This document shows, one piece after another, positions 56,818-64,000 of a stretch of DNA of 64,000 nucleotides. The stretch comes from Sinorhizobium kostiense (lineage in GTDB: Bacteria > Pseudomonadota > Alphaproteobacteria > Rhizobiales > Rhizobiaceae). The position numbers and the translations under genes are program-made. The notes beneath the pieces were generated by a model that saw only the letters and a list, made by a program, of their open reading frames with translations, ran no database searches and was not told the DNA's origin. The number at the start of each line of letters is the position of its first letter. Position 1 is the stretch's first letter. The DNA lies in assembly GCF_017874595.1 (NCBI RefSeq), contig NZ_JAGILA010000001.1:1116001-1180000 (forward strand), in the 5' to 3' direction.

Positions 56818-56903
56818 ATCGAATGAATTTTGATTGAGAGCGCAATTGCGCCGATCCGGAGCCCTCGTGAGAGGCTGCTTACGGGCGAATAGGTCGATGC
56901 TGT

Positions 56904-58085
56904 TCAGGCGACGTCGCGGGAGTTCTCACCGGTATCGAGCCGCCGCTGGAAGAGCGCGGCGATCAGATCGGACTGGGTGACGATCCCGACGACGCGATTG
57001 TCCGCGTCCACCACGGGCATGTGATGCAGCCCCATGTCGGCCATCGGCGGAACGAGTTTGGCGATCATTGTCTCCGGCAAGGCGGATTGGACGCGCCGCG
57101 TCATGATTTCGGAAACGAGGCGAGGCGACTTCACCGGCAGGCCAATGATGTTGCCGATCCGCTCGCGCAGACCGACCTGGAGCCTGCCGTCCGGCGTAAG
57201 TGTCGCGTGCCTCATGAAGTCGGTCTGGGTGATGATGCCGACGAGGCCGTCCTTTTCGGTGACGACCGGAAGCGCCTTGATCCGGTGATCGACAAGCATG
57301 CGCCACGCTTTGCGCAGCGGCGCTTCCGGCGCAACGGTAGCCACGTCGCGGGACATGATCTCGCCGCAGGTGATCTCGCCGGACCGGCGCGTAAAGGCGC
57401 GAACCTGTGCCTGATGGATGAAGTTGTCGAGATCTTCGGGGCTGACGTCGACGACCTCGCCATATTGCGCCAACACCGCCTGCAGATCCTCCGGCACGAC
57501 GCCGAGGCGCCTGCTTGGAAGCGGATCCTGCGTTTTGTGCGGATTGGCGGTGGGCGCCAGGTGAGGATAGCGGCGGCCGGTCAGGTTGTTGAAGACAAGC
57601 GCGACCGTAAGAATGAGCAGCGAATTGACGGCGACGGGGGAGAGCACGAAGGCGTAGCCCGCTTCGCGAATGGCCGGACCACCCAGCACGGCCGTGAGTG
57701 CGACGGCGCCGCTTGGCGGGTGCAGGCAGCCGAGAAGAAGCATCACGCCGATCGCGACCGCGACGGCGACGGCGGCGGCAACGACCGGATCGGGGATGAG
57801 AAGCGCAGAGGTCACCCCGACTGCCGAAGACACGATGTTGCCGCCGAGGATCGACCAGGGTTGCGCCAGCGGGCTCGACGGCGCGGCGAAGAGCAACACG
57901 GCGGAGGCACCCATCGGCGCGATCAGAAGCGGCAGACTGGCATCGTCGCCAACTGCCATCGTGCTGATGAAGCCCGTCAACAAGATCCCGAGCAGAGCGC
58001 CGCATGACGAACGAAGCCGCTCGACGTGAGTGACCGGCACGAGAGACGGAACCAGGCGGCGAAACAGGAGAGTGGCCTTGGACAT
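56904..58085 (-). CDS. HPP-family membrane protein with two CBS domains
   Basis: A 393-residue protein. Residues ~20-175 hold the HPP domain with several membrane helices (LLIAPMGASAVLLFA, GCLHPPSGAVALTAVLGG with the His-Pro-Pro signature). Two cytoplasmic CBS domains follow (IMSRDVATVAPE...VVTEKDGLVGIITQ and IMTRRVQSALPE...VVDADNRVVGIVTQSD), which bind adenine nucleotides. HPP proteins have been linked to nitrite transport in chloroplasts and cyanobacteria; here the function is open. ATG 58085 (MSKATLLF) is used. Confidence 0.87.
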   Translation of the reverse strand: MSKATLLFRRLVPSLVPVTHVERLRSSCGALLGILLTGFISTMAVGDDASLPLLIAPMGASAVLLFAAPSSPLAQPWSILGGNIVSSAVGVTSALLIPDPVVAAAVAVAVAIGVMLLLGCLHPPSGAVALTAVLGGPAIREAGYAFVLSPVAVNSLLILTVALVFNNLTGRRYPHLAPTANPHKTQDPLPSRRLGVVPEDLQAVLAQYGEVVDVSPEDLDNFIHQAQVRAFTRRSGEITCGEIMSRDVATVAPEAPLRKAWRMLVDHRIKALPVVTEKDGLVGIITQTDFMRHATLTPDGRLQVGLRERIGNIIGLPVKSPRLVSEIMTRRVQSALPETMIAKLVPPMADMGLHHMPVVDADNRVVGIVTQSDLIAALFQRRLDTGENSRDVA

Positions 58086-58239
58086 GGATGCTCGGGGCTT
58101 TGGGTGGGCGAGGCGGAAACTGCACAGGCTGATAGCATCCGATTGCAGATTGGGCACGAAATCTGCGTCCAAGAAAGCGCGGCAGGTTAAAAAATATGCA
58201 TCGTGCCTATTAAATGTCACACCGTGATAGGGGTCGGAA

Positions 58240-59589
58240 CTACTGAGCCGCGAAACTGATGGTGACTTTCGTCCCGCGGTGACGCGCCGTGTCGATCGCG
58301 ATTTTCGCCTCGTGGAGTTCGGCAATGCGGCGAACGATCTTGAGGCCAAGCCCAACCTGGCCGGAACGCTTGACGTAGCCTAGTTCCTCGCTGTGCTCCG
58401 GCAGGTCGACGATGCCCCCGCCATTGTCCTCGATGGTGACCTGCGGGCCAGGCCCGCAGGCGACGACGATTGCGGTGCCCGGCGGATTATGTTTCACTGC
58501 GTTCTCGATCAGGTTCCTCAGCATGTTTTCGACCAGACCGGGGATAATGGTCACCGGCGCGGTGCCATGGTCGATAAACTCAATTGACTTGCCCTGATCG
58601 AAGACGAAAGGCGCCGTTGCTTCCGCAATCTCGGCCCCGAGACCGGAAAGACTGGCCTGCTGAAACGCGGAAGGGTCGATCGCATCGGCGCGGGCGAGCG
58701 AGGTCAACTGCTCCAGGATATGGGTGAGCGCATCGAGATCGCGTTCGGCATTGCGTGCACGGGGATCTGCGATGCGGCTCAATTCCATCTTGGCGATCGC
58801 GACCGGAGTGCGAATTTCGTGGGCTATCGAGGCGGAGAAGACCTTTTGCGATTGGATGAGGTCGCCAAGGCGTGCGAGCAGCCGGTTGACGGCACTCACG
58901 AGCCGCTCGATTTCCTGTGGCATGCGGGTCACAGGCAGGCGCGCGCCGCTGTCGCGCGGGTCGATGGCGTCCGCGGCCCTGACTGTCGCGGCGACCGGCT
59001 TCAACGCGCTGCGGATCGACCAGATGGTTGCGCCGATGACAAGACAGAACATGAGCGTCATCGGCACTATCATCGAATCGATCATCTCGTGCAGCAGGGC
59101 ACTGTACATGAAACCGTTCGGATCATTGATGATCGCCAGTTCGACGAGAACCGGGACGCCGCCATGATCGAATGATTGGCCGCCGGCAACGCTGAAGGGC
59201 TTTCCCGGCTCGATCACGCGTTTCCAGAAGCTCGGTACGTCGACGCTCAAGGGCAGGAAGTGCTCGGCGCACTCAGTCGTGCAGTTGGAGAAGAGCACCG
59301 AGCCCGAGGCGGTGCGCACCCGGACATAAATCGCGGCTCCATTGCCGTCATGGTCGAGATAGCGTTGCCGCAACTCCTCGTCCGGCGTGTAGGTCAGGCG
59401 TCCCTCGTGCCTGGTGATCGCCCGCGAAAGGGTCTCCGTCTCCTGCTGCAGCATCAGAATGCTGAGCTTGTAATCGTCGAACCAATAATCGGCGAAGACG
59501 ACGCCGATCTGCAGAACCATCGCAAGCAGCGAAAACGCGAAAATTCGTAGCGCGACGATGCCAAGCAGCGAGGGATTCCGCTTTTTCAT
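58240..59589 (-). CDS. Two-component sensor histidine kinase
   Basis: A 449-residue membrane kinase. Helix 1 (~13-33) and helix 2 (~170-190) flank a ~135-residue periplasmic sensor with a CTTEC pair. A HAMP segment leads to the dimer domain with phospho-acceptor His257 in IAHEIRTPVAIAKMEL, then NLIENAVKHNPPG (N box) and VGLGLKIVRRIAELH (G2 box). Its ATG overlaps the regulator stop by 4 bp. The nearby PepSY gene and divergent eptA suggest an envelope cue such as cationic peptides or divalent ions. Confidence 0.92.
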   Translation of the reverse strand: MKKRNPSLLGIVALRIFAFSLLAMVLQIGVVFADYWFDDYKLSILMLQQETETLSRAITRHEGRLTYTPDEELRQRYLDHDGNGAAIYVRVRTASGSVLFSNCTTECAEHFLPLSVDVPSFWKRVIEPGKPFSVAGGQSFDHGGVPVLVELAIINDPNGFMYSALLHEMIDSMIVPMTLMFCLVIGATIWSIRSALKPVAATVRAADAIDPRDSGARLPVTRMPQEIERLVSAVNRLLARLGDLIQSQKVFSASIAHEIRTPVAIAKMELSRIADPRARNAERDLDALTHILEQLTSLARADAIDPSAFQQASLSGLGAEIAEATAPFVFDQGKSIEFIDHGTAPVTIIPGLVENMLRNLIENAVKHNPPGTAIVVACGPGPQVTIEDNGGGIVDLPEHSEELGYVKRSGQVGLGLKIVRRIAELHEAKIAIDTARHRGTKVTISFAAQ

Positions 59590-60260
59590 GCGGCTGTCCG
59601 CAGGAGATAGCCGATGCCGCGCACGGTTTCGATCGACACGCCCGTGTCGAGCGGCTGCAGCCGCTTGCGGACGCGGGAAACGGCGAGCTCCAGCGCATTG
59701 GCGCTGAGTTCCTGCCCGTATTCGGATAGCGCGATTTCAAGTCGGCGCTTCGGAACGACGCGGCCGACCTCACGCATCAGTATCTCGATCAAGGACCGTT
59801 CTCGCGGTGGCAGCGGCAAGACGACGCCATCGCAACGGAGTTCCGCCGTGGCCGGGTCGAAGCGCAAGGCGCCGGCCTCGAGAACAGGCTGGATTGCGTG
59901 CGGGTTGCGTCTGAGCATGGCCCTGCATCGCGATAGCAGTTCCCGATGATGGAACGGCTTCACCAGATAATCATCGGCGCCGGCGTCCAATCCCTGAACG
60001 CGCTCGTCGACCGATCCGCGGGCGGTGATGATCAATACAGGCAGGCCAGCATGCTCCTGCCTTATCCATCTCAACAGATCGAGCCCGTCACCATCCGGCA
60101 ATCCGAGGTCGAGAAGCACAAGATCGTGCTCGCGTTCGGCAATAGCGGCCTCTGCCGAGCGGACGCTGGAAACCGCATCGAGTCGCCAGCCCGCCTCATG
60201 TATGGTCTCGCCCACGAGTTCGATGAGGCGTCGACTGTCTTCAACGAGCAGCAGGCGCAT
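59586..60260 (-). CDS. OmpR-family response regulator
   Basis: A 224-residue regulator. The receiver has Glu7-Asp8, phosphorylation site Asp51 (LVLLDLGLPDG) and Lys in YLVKPFHHRE; the C-terminal winged helix (RERSLIEILMREVGRVVPKR, LELAVSRVRKRL) binds DNA. ATG 60260 (MRLLLVEDS) follows CAAGGAAG; a TTG at 60278 is a weaker start. It forms an operon with the kinase. It resembles PmrA/QseB-type regulators and probably controls eptA and the PepSY gene. Confidence 0.93.
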   Translation of the reverse strand: MRLLLVEDSRRLIELVGETIHEAGWRLDAVSSVRSAEAAIAEREHDLVLLDLGLPDGDGLDLLRWIRQEHAGLPVLIITARGSVDERVQGLDAGADDYLVKPFHHRELLSRCRAMLRRNPHAIQPVLEAGALRFDPATAELRCDGVVLPLPPRERSLIEILMREVGRVVPKRRLEIALSEYGQELSANALELAVSRVRKRLQPLDTGVSIETVRGIGYLLRTAA

Positions 60261-60343
60261 GCGCTTCCTTGAGTGCAAACCTTCTTACGGTCGGGACCAT
60301 ATGAGGTTTTTCCGGAAGTGCAACATTCAGGGAACAAGGAGCA

Positions 60344-60618
60344 TCAGTCTTCTATCTTCGCCCTGACGATTTCGGCGTTGACGGGATTCATGTAGACATC
60401 GGCGCGCTCGTGCTTTGCCGTGAAGGCGTAGATCTCATAACAGCTCCCTGCCGTTTTGATGCCCTGTCAAAATAGCCGTCCTGCTGAAGCTTCAGGGCGG
60501 CTTGCTCCGGTGTCATCCAGGCTGATCTAGGCTCATTGGTGCAGGATGCATCGTTGTCGGCCCTGGCAAAACCAGGGAGAGCAGCCGCCGCCAGCGCATA
60601 GATCAACAGCGATTTCAT
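60344..60618 (-). pseudogene. PepSY-domain periplasmic protein, single-base frameshift
   Basis: Frame 1 from ATG 60618 gives a signal peptide (LLIYALAAAALPGFARA) and the start of a small PepSY domain (EPRSAWMTPEQAALKLQQDG), but runs out of family sequence after GYFDR. The expected second half, IKTAGSCYEIYAFTAKHERA then VYMNPVNAEIVRAKIED and a stop at 60344, is in another frame. Adding one G to the three-G run at 60462-60464 restores a ~91-residue protein. This is either a real frameshift or a homopolymer sequencing error. Small PepSY proteins often accompany this kind of two-component system. Confidence 0.75.
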
Positions 60619-60882
60619 GAACGGTTCCTTTGACGAAAAGGCCGCCTTCGCGACGGCTAGAGGACCGTGCCGCCGCGAAGCTGTCGAAACACCGTCCGCG
60701 GCTTTCACCAGCAGAGGCGCCCGCGCGTCCGCGGCGACCCCTGACAGAAGTTCGACAGTTAGCCCGCGTTACTGGCGGATGTGTCGAGACCGGCCGGCGA
60801 TCGGCTGCAATCCGCGCACTGTCGATGCCGCCCCGAGACGCCGCGACTTAATGAGCGACGAGCTCCCATTGGAGAAGATGCT
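60619..60882. other. Divergent region between PepSY gene and eptA
   Basis: 264 bp likely to hold both promoters. A frame from ATG 60851 covers only 26 residues before a stop and overlaps the eptA start; it could be a short leader peptide but is not called. No clear response-regulator direct repeat was found by eye; one CTTAAT occurs at 60847-60852. Confidence 0.35.
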
Positions 60883-62583
60883 TTGGCTGCCTTCAGAATT
60901 CGCCCACCCGAAATCGGAAGCGTGGCGCTGAGCGCCCTTGTGACGCTTTATCTGCTGGTAGCAACAAACAAGGCTTTCTGGAGCCATGCGGTGATCTATT
61001 TCGATCGCGCGTGGACGGGGTTACTGGCGCTCGGTGCGGCACTCTGGCTCACGACCTTTTCAGCCCTCACGGCACTTTCGATGAAGTACGTGACGAAGCC
61101 GGTCCTGATATTCTCTATTCTCGTCTCGGCTTCCAGCTCGTATTTCGTCGATCGGTTCGGCGTCATAATCGACAAGGACATGATCGGCAATGTTGCGGCG
61201 ACGACCGGGGCGGAGGCGAGCCATCTGCTGACCGGCAGTCTTGCGCTTCATCTCGCGCTATATGCCCTCATTCCCACGCTTCTGATCGGCTGGATCAAAA
61301 TCACTCATAGGAGATTCTTCGCCAAGGCCGGCGTCAATTTCCTCTTCATCGCTCCATCACTCGTGCTGAGCGGGCTGCTCATCTACGGCAATTTCGCCAC
61401 CATCGCCTATGCGCTGCGGGAGCACAGGGACTTGATGCCCCGCTTCAATCCGGCGGGACCGATCTCGGCGGCGGTGCGCTATGGCCTTTCCGCCTACCGC
61501 GAGCGCAATCTGGTGGTACAGCCGCTTGGGACCGACGCAACGGAAGGGCCACGCATTGCCGATGCCGGGAAGGCGGTCGTCGTCGTGGTGGTTGCGGGCG
61601 AGACGGCTCGGGCGATGAATTTCTCGCTCAACGGCTATAAGCGCGAGACGAATCCGGAACTGGAAGCGCTCGGCGTGGTCAATTATCGTGACACGACGAG
61701 CTGCGGTACCGCGACCGCCGTCTCGCTGCCCTGCATGTTCTCCGTTTATCGGCGCAAGCAGTACAGCGATTGGAAGGCGCGCTCCACCGAGAATCTGGTC
61801 AACGTCCTGACACATGCAGGCGTTTCCGTCACCTGGTGGGACAACAACACCGGTAGCAAGGGCATCGCCAACCTCATCAGCTACGCCAGCATGTCGCGCC
61901 AGAAGGGGAGTCCGCTCTGCAACAACGGCGAATGCCTCGACGAAATCCTGCTCGGCGAACTGGATCGAAAACTTGGCGCTGTGACGACGAACAGCGTCAT
62001 CGTGCTGCACCAACTCGGCAGCCACGGGCCCTCCTACTATCTGCGCTATCCGGAGGCCTTCCGCCGCTTCACGCCTGACTGCCGCTCGCCGGAACTGATG
62101 CGCTGCACGACGGATGAAATCGTCAACGCCTATGACAACACCATCCTTTACACCGACCATATCCTGGCGAGCGTCGCACGGCTCGTCGAGAAGCATCAGG
62201 ACCATGTTGCCGGGGCGATGATCTATATGTCGGACCACGGAGAATCTCTGGGCGAGAACGGCATCTATCTGCACGGCGCGCCCTATGGGATCGCCCCCAA
62301 GGAGCAGACGCAGGTCCCCTTCGTCGCCTGGTTCTCCAAGTCCTACCAGGAGACGATGGGGGTCGATACCGCTTGTCTCGCCAGGGATGCCGATAAGCCG
62401 AAGTCGCACGACAATCTCTTTCACACCGTGCTCGGCATGATGGACGTGCGAACGAGCGTCTATGACCGCTCCCTCGATGCCTTCGCCGCCTGTACGCGGC
62501 CCGTGGCCAATGAGAGGAAGAACGGCATATCGGGATATCACGCGTCACACGGTGCCGCGGGGGCATCGGCGGGTTCCCTCTAA
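60883..62583 (+). CDS. eptA: Lipid A phosphoethanolamine transferase (EptA family)
   Basis: A 566-residue inner-membrane enzyme. Five membrane helices fill residues 1-~190, starting RPPEIGSVALSALVTLYLL. The periplasmic domain has the metal Glu in VVAGETARAMNFSLNGY, the nucleophile Thr278 in TSCGTATAVSLPCMFS, the Cys pairs of the family, QLGSHGPSYYLRYP and YMSDHGESLGENG. It moves phosphoethanolamine onto lipid A, lowering negative charge and raising resistance to polymyxin-like peptides. No in-frame ATG fits: TTG 60883 has GGAG 8 bp upstream, while the ATG at 60851 is in another frame. Divergent from the two-component/PepSY unit. Confidence 0.9.
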   Translation: MAAFRIRPPEIGSVALSALVTLYLLVATNKAFWSHAVIYFDRAWTGLLALGAALWLTTFSALTALSMKYVTKPVLIFSILVSASSSYFVDRFGVIIDKDMIGNVAATTGAEASHLLTGSLALHLALYALIPTLLIGWIKITHRRFFAKAGVNFLFIAPSLVLSGLLIYGNFATIAYALREHRDLMPRFNPAGPISAAVRYGLSAYRERNLVVQPLGTDATEGPRIADAGKAVVVVVVAGETARAMNFSLNGYKRETNPELEALGVVNYRDTTSCGTATAVSLPCMFSVYRRKQYSDWKARSTENLVNVLTHAGVSVTWWDNNTGSKGIANLISYASMSRQKGSPLCNNGECLDEILLGELDRKLGAVTTNSVIVLHQLGSHGPSYYLRYPEAFRRFTPDCRSPELMRCTTDEIVNAYDNTILYTDHILASVARLVEKHQDHVAGAMIYMSDHGESLGENGIYLHGAPYGIAPKEQTQVPFVAWFSKSYQETMGVDTACLARDADKPKSHDNLFHTVLGMMDVRTSVYDRSLDAFAACTRPVANERKNGISGYHASHGAAGASAGSL

Positions 62584-62669
62584 CCGAACGATAATCCAAG
62601 GACCCGCCGCGATCCCGTCGAGCGCTGGAGCGCAAGCTGTCGGGAATCGGCCAAATCTGCTAGACTTGA

Positions 62670-63119
<450 letters not shown>

Positions 63120-63388
63120 GCCGTTACAATTTCAGCGGGTCGGAGTTTCGCGGGGCCGGCCCCTGCCGAGGTGTGCCGGGTGCCGTGTCGGCCAGTTACC
63201 TGGCAAAATGTTGGGATTGCCGTAACCCTTTGAGTTTCTGTATTTTGTTCTGACATCGATTTCCGCGCGGCAACGATGCGGCGGAATTCCCTTTGAAGTA
63301 TTGACGCGCGATATTCGAGTGATGTCGGGCGGCGCCTCGTCAATTGCAGGTGGAGAATACCGTATTGAGCGGCCATAGGAGTAAAGTA

Positions 63389-64000
63389 ATGAATGGCCGG
63401 CATTTCACTTTCGCAGTCGGCGACATTCACGGCTGCCTGGAGCAGCTTGAGGCTCTCTTGGCGGCGATAGAGTCCGCAGCGCCCGGTGGAGGAAGGGTAG
63501 TCTTTCTCGGCGACCTCGTCGATCGCGGCCCCGACAGCCGGGGCGTCGTCGAAAGGATCATGGCTGGTCCGACCAAGCCGGGATGGGAATGGATCACGCT
63601 CAAGGGAAATCACGAGGCAATGCTCGTCGCCGCGCGCAAAGGCATCGCTGAAATGAGTTTGTGGCTGACGAACGGCGGTTACGAGACCCTGGAATCCTAT
63701 GGGGGAGCCATACCCTTGAGTCACCTGGTGTGGATGGCTGAGCGGCCATCGATCATCACGGAGAGCTATCGCATTTTCGCCCATGCGGGTGTCGACGAGA
63801 CGCTCCCTTTGGAGGAACAGGGGGACGAGATCCTGCTTTGGATGCGCACCGAGCCCAACTATTCCGGCTATTACTGGGGCAAGCATCTGTGCCACGGGCA
63901 CACGCCGAGCCGCTCCAACCCAAGGACCGTCGGCAACAGGACCAATGTCGACTCGGGCGCTGTCTTCGGCGGTGTTCTCTCCTGCGCCGTCTTCGACGAC
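63389..64000 (+). CDS. Serine/threonine-type metallophosphatase, partial
   Basis: Open from ATG 63389 to the window edge (204 codons). Metallophosphoesterase motifs appear in order: VGDIHGCLEQ, VFLGDLVDRGPDS, LKGNHEAML, FAHAGVD and CHGHTPS, then VDSGAVFGGVLSC near the end. This is the bacterial PrpA/PphA-like group, which uses two metal ions to dephosphorylate proteins or small phosphoesters. GGAG at 63378-63381 precedes the start. Only a few C-terminal residues are probably missing. The 269-bp gap before it holds nothing recognised. Confidence 0.9.
   Translation, partial: MNGRHFTFAVGDIHGCLEQLEALLAAIESAAPGGGRVVFLGDLVDRGPDSRGVVERIMAGPTKPGWEWITLKGNHEAMLVAARKGIAEMSLWLTNGGYETLESYGGAIPLSHLVWMAERPSIITESYRIFAHAGVDETLPLEEQGDEILLWMRTEPNYSGYYWGKHLCHGHTPSRSNPRTVGNRTNVDSGAVFGGVLSCAVFDD

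Overview
The window is high-GC alphaproteobacterial DNA with short intergenic gaps, many ATGA start/stop overlaps and rhizobial intergenic repeats. Gene content and order (hut, phosphonate/phosphate uptake, glutaryl-CoA genes, htpG, gabD/gabT, a surface-glycan cassette, a class II aldolase, an oligopeptide ABC system) point to Sinorhizobium/Ensifer. From memory the order resembles part of the S. meliloti chromid pSymB. That assignment is inference; no rRNA, tRNA or replication gene is present to fix species or replicon.

Layout. 1-6080: a divergent cluster around an RpiR regulator, with a hypothetical protein and an M81 (MlrC) peptidase to the left and an SDR, a GH20 hexosaminidase and a second M81 peptidase to the right. 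6227-11499: hutIHGU for histidine catabolism (minus strand), with a strong palindromic operator upstream. 11721-18764: phnCDEE-DUF1045-phnM-phnN (minus), a Pi/phosphonate importer plus accessory C-P lyase functions without the lyase core. 19084-21470: glutaryl-CoA dehydrogenase and a class III CoA-transferase, probably a glutarate degradation pair. 21683-29619: an accessory surface-glycan/lipid region (CDP-alcohol phosphatidyltransferase, sulfatase/EptA-like enzyme, polymerase/ligase-like membrane protein, pyruvyltransferase, secreted glycosidase) that contains a partial gene duplication and visibly AT-richer DNA. 29774-34772: htpG, gabD and gabT (minus), with a divergent MerR-XRE-cupin fusion regulator.

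36190-41300: acyltransferase, two GT2 glycosyltransferases and an ABC exporter in one tight operon, probably making and exporting an acylated glycan or glycolipid. 41453-42496: class II fructose-bisphosphate aldolase. 43239-48538: OppABC plus a fused double ATPase. 48770-50375: an MhqO/MhqD-like pair. 50459-51081: a Phd/PIN toxin-antitoxin pair behind a 31-bp inverted repeat. 51085-56794: a TetR-HlyD-ATPase-permease-permease efflux operon collinear with E. coli cecR-ybhGFSR. 56904-58085: an HPP-CBS membrane protein. 58240-62583: a two-component system, a frameshifted PepSY gene and a divergent EptA lipid A phosphoethanolamine transferase, like PmrAB-type envelope-charge modules. The window ends in a partial serine/threonine-type phosphatase.

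Most of the window is transport and catabolism under local regulators. The least ordinary parts are the duplicated segment around the pyruvyltransferase, the three-domain regulator by gabT, repeat elements that supply the stop codons of two genes, and the RpiR-GH20-M81 cluster.
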